64,000 nt of DNA, from the NCBI GenBank assembly GCA_046635845.1, contig JAQQXN010000001.1. One strand, 5' to 3'. Positions 50,818-58,462 of this stretch are shown here, piece after piece. The first letter of the stretch is position 1; each line of letters starts with the position of its first letter. A program made the position numbers and the translations under genes. This stretch comes from UBA168 sp011055275. GTDB lineage: Archaea > Thermoproteota > Thermoprotei_A > Marsarchaeales > UBA168. The notes beneath the pieces are model-generated. The model ran no database searches and was not told where the DNA came from. It saw only the letters and a list, made by a program, of their open reading frames with translations.

Positions 50818-51809
50818 AATACGTGTACGTTAGAGGCCTTGAGGTTTCCGCCATTTCTTATGGTACTTGGCACCTGCCCGTTTCTCCCGAGACCTACCCA
50901 GACGGGGTTCACAAGGTCGACGTGGAGACGAGCACCAAGATAATAAAAAAGGCCATTGACCTTGGCATAAACTTCTTTGATACTGCAAACACGTACGTGG
51001 GAACCGTAAGCGATACGCCAGCACACTACCCGCACTCGGGAACTTCCGAGAGGATACTTGGAGATGTGCTCAAGGGCTACGAGAGGGAAAGCCTGGTAGT
51101 GGCAACGAAGGTAAGGGCAAGGATGGCCGGCTTTCCGAACGGCGAGGGTCTCTCTCGGAAGCACATAAGGTGGCAGATAAGGGAGTCTCTGGCCAGGCTC
51201 AACATGAACTACGTGGACATCTACTACATCCACTGGAGGGACGACCACGTGCCGCACGAAGAGACGCTGAGCGCACTCAACGATCTGGTTCACGAGGGCT
51301 TGGTTCACTATCTGGGAATAAGCAACCATCCTGCTCAGGACATGATCGACTTTCAGGAGATAGCTGAAAGGAAAAACCTTGAGAAGTTCAGCATAATGCA
51401 GGAGGCCTATAACATGTTGCAGAGGGGGATAGAGCAGAGCAAGGTGCCCGTAGCTAGGCAGCATGGCATGGCCCTTGCGGCCTACGTTCCCCTGGCGCAG
51501 GGCGTGCTTGCGGGAAGGTATCTCGGAGGCGTTCCCCAGGGAAGCAGGGCCACGCTGGAAAAGGGGCTCGTGAACTTCGTGGAGGCAACCAAGGAAAAGG
51601 TCAGGAGGCTGAAGGAGATCGCTGACTCGAAGGGGATAAAGCTATCCCAGCTAGCCCTTGCTTGGCTTATGAATATCGACCTTGGGATAACCGTTGTCCC
51701 CCTCATAGGTGCGACGAGCGTTGAGGAGCTAGAGGAAGACGTCGATGCCGTTAACGTTTCCCTTAGCAGAGACGACATGAAGGCCATCGACGAGATCTTA
51801 AGCTCTTAG
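50814..51809 (+). CDS. Aldo/keto reductase (third of three)
   Basis: 331-residue NADPH-dependent reductase. KYVYVRGLEVSAISYGTWHL, NFFDTANTYVG (Asp, Tyr), SLVVATKVRARMAGF (Lys) and YVDIYYIHWRDDHVPHEE (His) form the tetrad; ITVVPLIGATSVEELEEDVD is the cofactor loop. It has a longer loop after the Tyr than the copies at 29 and 35 kb. CTTTTATC at 50788-50795, inside the NRAMP coding region, is a TATA box about 23 bases from ATG 50814, so it has its own promoter although it overlaps the NRAMP stop by four bases. Confidence 0.9.
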   Translation: MKYVYVRGLEVSAISYGTWHLPVSPETYPDGVHKVDVETSTKIIKKAIDLGINFFDTANTYVGTVSDTPAHYPHSGTSERILGDVLKGYERESLVVATKVRARMAGFPNGEGLSRKHIRWQIRESLARLNMNYVDIYYIHWRDDHVPHEETLSALNDLVHEGLVHYLGISNHPAQDMIDFQEIAERKNLEKFSIMQEAYNMLQRGIEQSKVPVARQHGMALAAYVPLAQGVLAGRYLGGVPQGSRATLEKGLVNFVEATKEKVRRLKEIADSKGIKLSQLALAWLMNIDLGITVVPLIGATSVEELEEDVDAVNVSLSRDDMKAIDEILSS

Positions 51810-52810
51810 GCGTCCACGCGCGAGATGATGTCAGCCGCCAAGTCATTGGTGGCATCAACGAAGCTTGGGGGATCTGGGTCTTCGTCCATTACTTTTTTTG
51901 CGACGGAAACGATGTCCTTCGGGAAGGAGTCCATGGGATAGGCCCTGTATCCACTTCTTGAAGTGAAGAGCGCAGCGTTGCCCTCTTGCTCGAAGTCGTT
52001 GCGGGGATAGAACAGTATGGCCCTCTTTTTGAGCACCGCAAGCTCTAGAAGCGTTCCGTATCCGCACATTGTGAAAACGAGGTCCGAAGAGCGCAGCTGC
52101 TCAGATGGTTCATGCCATGAGCGCGTTAGGTAAGGGCTAAGCAAATTTGCTTCCGGGAACTCCTTAATTAGCCTCTTTGCTAGGTTTAGTCCTGCCCTCG
52201 TGCCGCCGAAAGTCACCAGCTTTCCTCCTCCCGAGGTGGCGCCCAGCTCAAGCGCTTTTCTGGCGTTTTCGGTGAATATCTGGCCAAAGTATCTAAAGTA
52301 AGGGTCGCTCTCTGGTCTTAGGCCGACGTAATACGCCCTCCAATTCTTGAGGCTTTGCATCATAGAGGAGTTCGCCCTTTCAATGAGGCGAGATAGGAAT
52401 GGGTTGAACCTTCCCCTAAAGCGGGTGAAATCACTTATGAAGAAGCCGCGTTCAGATCTCCTGTTCAAAAGTTCCCAAAACTCGTCGGCGATCACCGCGT
52501 CGTAATCTTCTAAGTTGAGGGAAGAAAGCTCAGCCGAGTTGTGCTTTATGGTCCTGTAGATGGAGTAAAGGGAGACCGGGTCCAGGCTCACCCTTCCACC
52601 TTTGAGGGCCAATTCGAACGCGTCTCCGAGGCTTAAGAGCCTTTCTGAGATAGGCGCGGTCTTCTCTCCTCTGAGCTTGAGGTAGGCCAGAGCGGCTCCC
52701 GATGAGATCCACGTGATCGACGCGCCCCTTCTCGCTAGCTCTTTGCCCAGCACCACGTCGCGGGTTACGTGGCCTAAGCCCACGCTTGAGCTTAGATAGA
52801 GGACGCGCAT
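51806..52810 (-). CDS. MurG-like GT-B glycosyltransferase (GT28-like)
   Basis: 334 residues. RVLYLSSSVGLGHVTRDVVL has the glycine loop G-x-G-H of MurG/UGT enzymes that use UDP-sugars; DYDAVIADEFWELLNRRSER is acceptor-domain. The second half reads LVTFGGTRAGLNLAKRLIKE and SSDLVFTMCGYGTLLELAVL followed by KKRAILFYPRNDFEQEGNA, the usual C-terminal donor site (G-x-G-T-x-x-E, then P-x-x-x-x-x-E-Q-x-x-N-A). Probably adds a sugar to a polyprenol or lipid. Its ATG (52810) diverges from the next MFS gene, start 52882. Confidence 0.85.
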   Translation of the reverse strand: MRVLYLSSSVGLGHVTRDVVLGKELARRGASITWISSGAALAYLKLRGEKTAPISERLLSLGDAFELALKGGRVSLDPVSLYSIYRTIKHNSAELSSLNLEDYDAVIADEFWELLNRRSERGFFISDFTRFRGRFNPFLSRLIERANSSMMQSLKNWRAYYVGLRPESDPYFRYFGQIFTENARKALELGATSGGGKLVTFGGTRAGLNLAKRLIKEFPEANLLSPYLTRSWHEPSEQLRSSDLVFTMCGYGTLLELAVLKKRAILFYPRNDFEQEGNAALFTSRSGYRAYPMDSFPKDIVSVAKKVMDEDPDPPSFVDATNDLAADIISRVDA

Positions 52811-52881
52811 GGGTCAACCCACCGAACGAGAGAGCTTGCCGAAAGCTTATATGTTATGCGTTCCTGAGGCTTGATATCATT

Positions 52882-54009
52882 TTGGACCGTTCCGTGCCCT
52901 CAATACTTACGGCACGTGGGATCTACGCGCTGCAATGGTACTTCCTGTCTCCGGTGCTTCTGACCATAGCGTCCGCTATGGGGGTTGGTGCTTCAAGCGT
53001 TGGGCTCGTGCCCTTCTTCTTCATATTAGGAGCGGCCACAGCCCAAATACCAGCAGGCATTCTCTCCACAAGGTACTCCGCGAAACTTGTTTACGTGGTA
53101 GGCCTATCCCTGTTATCGCTTGCGGATGTGATTTTGGCCCTTAGCACGAGCTTTGACGAGTTGCTTTTGCTGAGGCTCATCTCAGGCGTTGGAGCTGGCT
53201 TCTTCTTTTCCCCTGCCGCTGCCGTATTGCTTAAGAGTAGGGAGAACAGGGCCGGGCTCATAATGGGTATTTATAACACCGCCTTTGACGTCGGAGGAGC
53301 CCTAGGCCTAATATGGGGAGTGCCGGACGTGGCCTTGGGCTGGAGGGCAGCAACTATGCTGGGTGGGTCGCTAGGCTTAATTCTCGCTTTTGAGAACTTG
53401 TTCGTCGTCCAGAACAGGGCCCGGACACCGGGAGCAAGGCCTGCCCTAACCCTTGAGCTTCCAGTGATCGTCTTGGGTCTTTCAACAGCTGGCTTTTGGG
53501 GAACAACGTACGCGGCGGGAACCTTGATGGCATCATACGCGGAGCTCGTTTACGGGGCCTCCCCGTCCATAGCGGGAGTGTTAACGTCGGTTTACTTCCT
53601 AGGCAGCGTTTTTGGAGGGCTTGCGTCCGTTCTCTACGACAAGAGCAAGAGGAAGGGAGCCTTCATAGTAGTCATGATAGCTGTGACGGCAGCGTGCTAC
53701 TTTCTGATAGGATTTGGCCTTTACGGCATGATAGCGGCCATGTCCCTCACCGGCTTCTTTGGAACCGCCGCCACCAGCAGTTACTACGCCCGCACTTCGA
53801 GCGTGTCCAAGAACTTCTCGCTTGGGTTATCCATGGTCAACTTCCTGAACATGGTGACAGGCATGTGGATCTCGCCGCTGTTTTCGCACATACTTGTTTA
53901 CTCAGTTTCCAGCGTACCCGAGTTTCTGGCTGCCGCTTCGCTTCTACCGCTTTCCCTTTGGCTTTTGCCCAAGAAAATAAGAGGGGAGCTTTGGCGAAGC
54001 GTCCAGTGA
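52882..54009 (+). CDS. MFS transporter
   Basis: 375 residues, twelve helices: ILTARGIYALQWYFLSPVLL begins helix one, IPAGILSTRYSAKLVYVVGL is motif A in altered form, GVGAGFFFSPAAAVLLKSRE follows in helix four/five, and GGLASVLYDKSKRKGAFIVV is the second loop. TATA box GCTTATATG at 52844-52852 lies 34 bases upstream of TTG 52882, which immediately precedes helix one; the longer open frame back to 52786 lies partly over the divergent gene and its promoter and is rejected. Substrate unknown; nitrate/cyanate or drug exporters have similar helix patterns. Confidence 0.82.
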   Translation: MDRSVPSILTARGIYALQWYFLSPVLLTIASAMGVGASSVGLVPFFFILGAATAQIPAGILSTRYSAKLVYVVGLSLLSLADVILALSTSFDELLLLRLISGVGAGFFFSPAAAVLLKSRENRAGLIMGIYNTAFDVGGALGLIWGVPDVALGWRAATMLGGSLGLILAFENLFVVQNRARTPGARPALTLELPVIVLGLSTAGFWGTTYAAGTLMASYAELVYGASPSIAGVLTSVYFLGSVFGGLASVLYDKSKRKGAFIVVMIAVTAACYFLIGFGLYGMIAAMSLTGFFGTAATSSYYARTSSVSKNFSLGLSMVNFLNMVTGMWISPLFSHILVYSVSSVPEFLAAASLLPLSLWLLPKKIRGELWRSVQ

Positions 54010-54050
54010 GTTCCTGCGTTCGCGGACAGCGGCGCGCTTTGACCTTGCCC

Positions 54051-54740
54051 TCAAAGCCCTCTTATGGTCAAGGGCAACTGCGATGCATCCCTAACGAAGG
54101 CGTTGCCACCTATGACCGTTGTCTGAGTGACGTCCCTCGTGAGCATGACCGCATGAAAGTTTGAGCCAATTGCACCGCAAAAGTCCTCGTAAAAATTATC
54201 CCCCACGTGAGCTGCCCTGCGGGGGTCGGTGATCCCCAAGAGGGATAGTGCCTTTGAGAAGGCCTCACGCGAAGGCTTTGCGCACCCGATCTCGTCCGAG
54301 TAGAGTTGCGCCCTGAAGAACTTTGAAAGCCCAGCTTTACTTATGAGAGCCCTCGTGTAGGCACCTGGCCAGTAAACGACGTTTCCCAGTATAACTAGCG
54401 CGTGGTCCTTGTAAAGCTCTTCGATGGCCTCCCGCATCCCCGGCATTAGCAGCTTTTCGACGTCGATGCTGATGAGGGCTGCTGCCATGGCGTTTTTGAA
54501 AGCGTCAACGTCAACGCCGAAGGGCTCAAGAAGCTCAAGGCTGTACGCCACGGGGTCTATCCCCTTGCCTATGGCTCCCTCCTTGCGCTTTTCCCTTAGG
54601 ACCTCGTATGCCCTCTGCATGCTTTGGGCGATCTCCGTCCTTGATGTGCCGGTGTATTCCGTGTAATGTTCTTCGATTTCGGAGAAGAAAGCGTCGCCGA
54701 AAATAGTGCCCCAAACGTCGAACGAAACGCCATCAACCAT
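54051..54740 (-). CDS. HAD-superfamily hydrolase
   Basis: 229 residues. MVDGVSFDVWGTIFGDAFFS holds HAD motif I as D-V-W-G-T: the nucleophile Asp is present, and the usual acid Asp at +2 is Trp, as in several archaeal haloacid-dehalogenase-like proteins. HALVILGNVVYWPG is motif II (Asn in place of Thr/Ser), CAKPSREAFSKALSLLGITD gives the motif III Lys, and AAHVGDNFYEDFCGAIGSNF the motif IV Asp pair. Phosphatase or dehalogenase; the missing second Asp argues against a classical phosphatase. ATG 54740; the longer open frame upstream is not family-like. Confidence 0.85.
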   Translation of the reverse strand: MVDGVSFDVWGTIFGDAFFSEIEEHYTEYTGTSRTEIAQSMQRAYEVLREKRKEGAIGKGIDPVAYSLELLEPFGVDVDAFKNAMAAALISIDVEKLLMPGMREAIEELYKDHALVILGNVVYWPGAYTRALISKAGLSKFFRAQLYSDEIGCAKPSREAFSKALSLLGITDPRRAAHVGDNFYEDFCGAIGSNFHAVMLTRDVTQTTVIGGNAFVRDASQLPLTIRGL

Positions 54741-54884
54741 GAGAGATTGTAAAAGAGGCAAGTTAAGCGTATGCGAGCGCAAAAGAGAATCGCCCTCAGA
54801 GGGCACGCGCTGCGATTTTTGCGCTCTGCAAGCTCGCTGAGGGCTTGCCAAGGCCCAGCGCTTGAGAAATCATAGCTGGAAAAC

Positions 54885-54892
54885 CTTTAAAG
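54885..54892 (+). promoter_or_regulatory. TATA box of the MFS-Mch operon
   Basis: CTTTAAAG, a palindromic TATA sequence centred 28 bases before ATG 54916. Confidence 0.6.
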
Positions 54893-54915
54893 TGTGAGAT
54901 GGCCTTTCACAAAAA

Positions 54916-56085
54916 ATGAACAGAGCTTTGTTGATCTACTCAGCCAAGGCAAGCAGGGTGTTCGTGTTTGGTATGATGACCATAGCGGTGCCAATCTACA
55001 TGGCAAAGCTTGGATACGGGGCCTTCATGGTTGGTATCGCCATTTTCCTCGTTATGATAGGAAATGCCGTTTCAAACATATTTCTCACTTGGTACGGCAA
55101 CGTCTTCGGAAGGAAGCACTCGCTGCTTGCGTTCAGCCTACTTATGGCCGTTTCTGGGATCCTGCTTTTCTCATCGGAGCTTTTGCCCGCGATCCTCATC
55201 GCCCTGTTCATTGGCAACATAAGTACGAACAGCACTGAGACGGGGCCTTTTCAGTCGGTGGAGAGCGGGGTGCTTCCCAGCCTTGTGGGAAACAAGGAGA
55301 GGGCTTTCGGCGTTTACAACTTCATAGGTTACGCGACGTCGGCGCTTGGCTCGCTCGCGGCTTCCATACCCGCTTACTTCGCGGATAGCCCCTTGGTTTT
55401 CAGGTTGCTCTTCCTGCTTTACGGCGCCGTCGGAATACTGTTGTTCTTAATTTATTTGGGCCTTTCGGGGATCGAGTCCAGCTCTAAGAAGCCGGGGCTG
55501 CAGGCCATGGAAAGCAAGAGCAAGGGTGACCTCTGGAAGCTCTCTTTTCTGTTTTCCATGGACGCCTTTGGAGGGGGTTTCGTGACGCAGAGCCTTCTCA
55601 GTTACTGGTTCTACTTCACTTACCACGTCTCTCTGAAGCTTCTTGGCCCCATATTCATGGTCGTAAACATAATAACCGCCGTATCCATAATCGCGTCCGG
55701 TTACATAGCGCACAGGGTTGGTAATTTGAGGACCATGTTTTACTCCCACCTGCTTTCGAACGTATTTCTGATAATGATCCCGCTTTCGGGCTTCCTTAGC
55801 GGGGCGCTGGCGTTCCTGTTCTTGAGGCAGAGCGTGTCACAGATGGACGTGCCAGCGAGGCAGGCACTCATGGCCGACCTGTTCAGCAGCGACGACAGGG
55901 TATCTGCAGTGGCGATAACGAACACTGCCAGAACGATAAGCGCCCTTCCTGGTTCTCCCATAACCGGTGCCCTGCTAGCCGCGGGTTTGGTCACGGTTCC
56001 AATCGTCATAGGTGGCGCTTCGAAGATAGTCTACGACTTTTCCATATTCGGCGCGTACAGAAAGAGGGTGAGGCGAGGGCTTTGA
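54916..56085 (+). CDS. MFS transporter
   Basis: 389 residues, twelve helices. VFVFGMMTIAVPIYMAKLGY is helix one; FLTWYGNVFGRKHSLLAFSL is motif A, TGPFQSVESGVLPSLVGNKE follows helix four, and ITAVSIIASGYIAHRVGN begins the second half. VSQMDVPARQALMADLFSSD is a motif found in archaeal MFS proteins related to sugar/drug exporters. The last four bases overlap the Mch start (TTGACC), so it is translated from the same transcript as mch. Link to C1 metabolism through this pairing is only positional. Confidence 0.87.
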   Translation: MNRALLIYSAKASRVFVFGMMTIAVPIYMAKLGYGAFMVGIAIFLVMIGNAVSNIFLTWYGNVFGRKHSLLAFSLLMAVSGILLFSSELLPAILIALFIGNISTNSTETGPFQSVESGVLPSLVGNKERAFGVYNFIGYATSALGSLAASIPAYFADSPLVFRLLFLLYGAVGILLFLIYLGLSGIESSSKKPGLQAMESKSKGDLWKLSFLFSMDAFGGGFVTQSLLSYWFYFTYHVSLKLLGPIFMVVNIITAVSIIASGYIAHRVGNLRTMFYSHLLSNVFLIMIPLSGFLSGALAFLFLRQSVSQMDVPARQALMADLFSSDDRVSAVAITNTARTISALPGSPITGALLAAGLVTVPIVIGGASKIVYDFSIFGAYRKRVRRGL

Positions 56086-57092
56086 CCATCAGCCTGAACG
56101 CAACGGCAGCGCCTTACTACTATGCCCTTGTGGAAAGGCCTGAATCCCTTAAGGTCGTGGAGGTGAAGGTCGGCAAATTCACCTTAGTGGACGCAGGTGT
56201 CAGGACAACGGGTTCACATGAGGCTGGAAAGCTGGTGAGCCAGATGTGCGCGTGCGGCATGCTTGACTTGGACCTCGGCCTCTCCGTTTACGGAACCGTG
56301 AGCCTTCCATCTGTTCAAGTTCACAGTGACATGCCTGCCCTTTCCTTTCTAGGGGGCACTTACGGTGACTGGGAGATCGAGGTTGGGGATTTCAGGGCCA
56401 TAGGCTCGGGCCCAGCGCGGGCCCTGGCGCTTAACAGGAGCCTTCCCAAGGGAGTTAAGGAAAACGTGGATAAGAGGGCCTACAGCTACCGCATTTACGC
56501 TCCTGCTCAGATATACTCGCTGATAGGTCACAGGGAAGTAAGCGACGACGCGTATCTGCTGTTGGAGACCTCAAGCTATCCTGATGAGAAGGTCCTTAAC
56601 TGGATAGCGGAACAGACGGGGGTCGAACCAGACCACCTTCACGCGGTGATCGCCAGGACGTCTTCCATGACCATGTCGGTAAGGCTTGCGAGCTCCGTGG
56701 CTGAGACTGGCCTTCACAAGCTGGTTTTGCTTGGGCTTGACCCCAAGAAGGTCAAGACGGCTTACGGTAACGCACCCTTACCTCCCACGGTGTTTGGGGA
56801 TGATGACAGAGCCAACGGAATGGCAAACGACGCCATAAGGTACGGAGGAAGCGCGTACTACGAGCTGGAGGAGGGAGCACTAGATGGACTAAACGTGAGC
56901 CTTTTGCCTCCGACGCACTTAGAGGTCGACTTTTACTCCTTGATGAGGGATGGTTTTTACTCTGTGGATCTAGGGGACTTCTCAGCCGCGCGGTTCACTC
57001 TTGCGAGCGGGAGGAACGTGCTAACTGTGGGTAAGATAAGGGAGGACCTGCTACTTGCGTCGTTCTTTGGCTCAAAGCGGGAAATCCCTTAA
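56082..57092 (+). CDS. mch: Methenyltetrahydromethanopterin cyclohydrolase
   Basis: 336 residues. It hydrolyses methenyl- to formyl-tetrahydromethanopterin (or the sarcinapterin-type cofactor). SLNATAAPYYYALVERPESL is the start; GKFTLVDAGVRTTGSHEAGK is the family block (D-x-G, then G-S-x-E-A-G), FRAIGSGPARALA follows, and the C-terminal half reads VEPDHLHAVIARTSSMTMSV and RLASSVAETGLHKLVLLGLD. TTG 56082 overlaps the MFS stop. Together with SHMT at 58.5 kb and possibly the CitG-like gene it indicates a tetrahydromethanopterin C1 pathway in this organism. Confidence 0.9.
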   Translation: MTISLNATAAPYYYALVERPESLKVVEVKVGKFTLVDAGVRTTGSHEAGKLVSQMCACGMLDLDLGLSVYGTVSLPSVQVHSDMPALSFLGGTYGDWEIEVGDFRAIGSGPARALALNRSLPKGVKENVDKRAYSYRIYAPAQIYSLIGHREVSDDAYLLLETSSYPDEKVLNWIAEQTGVEPDHLHAVIARTSSMTMSVRLASSVAETGLHKLVLLGLDPKKVKTAYGNAPLPPTVFGDDDRANGMANDAIRYGGSAYYELEEGALDGLNVSLLPPTHLEVDFYSLMRDGFYSVDLGDFSAARFTLASGRNVLTVGKIREDLLLASFFGSKREIP

Positions 57093-57141
57093 GCCCTCGG
57101 CAAAGGCTTTTGCGCTAGATAGCGCCCTTATTCGATAAAAG

Positions 57142-57489
57142 ATGAACCCGCAGACGGTTGCGGATCTTTTTAGGCGCAAGGCAGCGACTTGGGAGGCTGA
57201 GGGCTCGATACAGAAGCACGTCAGCGACCTCGGCCTGGAAGGGCTTGCAGATGAGCTGGCTGCCGATCCCGGATTTGGCGAGGTGTGCGAGCTGTTAAGG
57301 AAAAGGGGAGACTTTGATCTCAGAGTTGTCATAGAACAGTCGATCATGCCCTACTTAAACATAGATTTCGGTGTCCCCCTTCAGGGCCTTCTGGACTTCC
57401 TCGTGGATGCCTGTAGAGAAGCATGCTCAAAAAAACGATTTAAGCTCGCTTTGCCTTCTCGCTTACCTCTTTTTCTCCATCGGAAATAG
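57142..57489 (+). CDS. Hypothetical helical protein
   Basis: 115 residues. NPQTVADLFRRKAATWEAEG, VSDLGLEGLADELAADPGFG, EVCELLRKRGDFDLRVVIEQ and GLLDFLVDACREACSKKRFK are amphipathic helices; no cysteine motif or catalytic pattern is evident. Residues near the end (SRLPLFLHRK) are antisense to the ferritin-like gene, with which it overlaps convergently by 50 bases. ATG 57142 sits just after a short AT-rich stretch that could hold a TATA box. Unknown family; it may be an adaptor or a regulator. Confidence 0.55.
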   Translation: MNPQTVADLFRRKAATWEAEGSIQKHVSDLGLEGLADELAADPGFGEVCELLRKRGDFDLRVVIEQSIMPYLNIDFGVPLQGLLDFLVDACREACSKKRFKLALPSRLPLFLHRK

Positions 57490-57736
57490 CGCCGGTTAGC
57501 TCTTGGTCGTACTTCTTCAGAAGGGTAAGGAACTCCCCGAAGTGCACCTTTTCCTCCTTTGCGACCTCCAGCAGCGTTGCCTTGACCTGCTCGTCATCGA
57601 TCAGTTCCGCCTGCTCGAGATAGAGGTTAGCGGCGTCAAGCTCCGCTTCGAGGTCATCTCTTAGCGCCAACGCTATTTCCTCCTTGTTCATCTTCTTGGT
57701 CCTGCTAAGCTCTATCGGGTCCTTCGCAAATCCCAT
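57440..57736 (-). CDS. Ferritin-like protein of the encapsulated-ferritin/rubrerythrin type
   Basis: 98 residues, essentially one two-helix hairpin that must dimerise to form a di-iron site: MNKEEIALALRDDLEAELDA (Glu), ANLYLEQAELIDDEQVKATL, and LEVAKEEKVHFGEFLTLLKK with E-x-x-H. This is the short form seen in EncFtn, which is packed in encapsulin shells, and in half-rubrerythrins. The C-terminal EKEVSEKAKR could be a linker. No encapsulin gene is in this window. Start ATG 57736 shares its TATA box with the divergent metallopeptidase. It may oxidise and store iron. Confidence 0.8.
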   Translation of the reverse strand: MGFAKDPIELSRTKKMNKEEIALALRDDLEAELDAANLYLEQAELIDDEQVKATLLEVAKEEKVHFGEFLTLLKKYDQELTGAISDGEKEVSEKAKRA

Positions 57737-57755
57737 AAGGGTACGCGGGCCGCAG

Positions 57756-57763
57756 ATTTAAAT
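57756..57763. promoter_or_regulatory. Shared bidirectional TATA box
   Basis: ATTTAAAT, itself a palindrome, is centred in the 47-base spacer between divergent starts: 24 bases from ATG 57784 (+) and 24 bases from ATG 57736 (-). One site could thus seat TBP in either direction and serve both genes. Confidence 0.7.
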
Positions 57764-57783
57764 GCATCGCGCATAACTCTCTT

Positions 57784-58422
57784 ATGAAGAGGGCCAAGCG
57801 CGCGCTTGTTGCCTCCGGCGTTTTCACCTTAACCGGAGGCAGCGTGAGCTTACCCTACGACGTTTACTTGGGAAGGTCGAAGCTTGCCTACATCAGGGTA
57901 ACTAGGTCCAAGATAACGCTTGTGATCCCAAGAGGGCTTTCCGTGGATCCTGTTGAGCTGCTGCGCGAGAGGTCCCAATGGATAACTAGGGCTTACGTCA
58001 AGGCGCTGTCGGTTTTGAGGGTCGTCGATGGCAATCGCTTCCTTCTGCGGGGGGAGTACCACGACTTTGAAGATCTGAAGGGTGAGTCCCTTTCCGCGCT
58101 GTATAAGAGAGAGACCGAGGCCTACGTTAGGGAGCGCATCTCGCACTACGAGGGCATAATGGGCTTCAGCTATCGCTCGCTAACAGTTAAGCCCTCAAGG
58201 GCATGGTGGGGGCTTTGCTCGGGGAAAGGAGACCTAATATACAACAGTCAGCTTGCTGCCCTTCCAGACAAGCTGAGGGATTACGTGGTCCTTCACGAGA
58301 TAGTGCATCTGTACGAGCACAATCACTCCGCCTCCTTCAAGGCCCGCCTGAAATCGCTTATGCCCGATTACGCGGACAGGGAGAAGGAGCTCAAGAACTA
58401 CTCCCCGGTTCTCCTGGGTTAG
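57784..58422 (+). CDS. YgjP/WSS1-like zinc metallopeptidase (DUF45)
   Basis: 212 residues of the M48-like DUF45 group. PYDVYLGRSKLAYIRVTRSK and ITLVIPRGLSVDPVELLRER are the N-terminal strands; the C-terminal domain has VKPSRAWWGLCSGKGDLIYN and the zinc site LHEIVHLYEHNHSASFKARL with H171-E-I-V-H175 and a third His. Such proteins act as metal-dependent peptidases or hydrolases of unknown substrate. ATG 57784. Expression is linked to the ferritin-like gene by the shared TATA box, perhaps in a stress response. Confidence 0.87.
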   Translation: MKRAKRALVASGVFTLTGGSVSLPYDVYLGRSKLAYIRVTRSKITLVIPRGLSVDPVELLRERSQWITRAYVKALSVLRVVDGNRFLLRGEYHDFEDLKGESLSALYKRETEAYVRERISHYEGIMGFSYRSLTVKPSRAWWGLCSGKGDLIYNSQLAALPDKLRDYVVLHEIVHLYEHNHSASFKARLKSLMPDYADREKELKNYSPVLLG

Positions 58423-58432
58423 ACGTTGCAAG

Positions 58433-58440
58433 CTTTAAAA
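58433..58440 (+). promoter_or_regulatory. TATA box of glyA
   Basis: CTTTAAAA centred 26 bases before TTG 58463. It overlaps nothing coding and supports the leaderless TTG start. Confidence 0.65.
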
Positions 58441-58462
58441 AGGGCTCCAGAATTCAAGTAAT

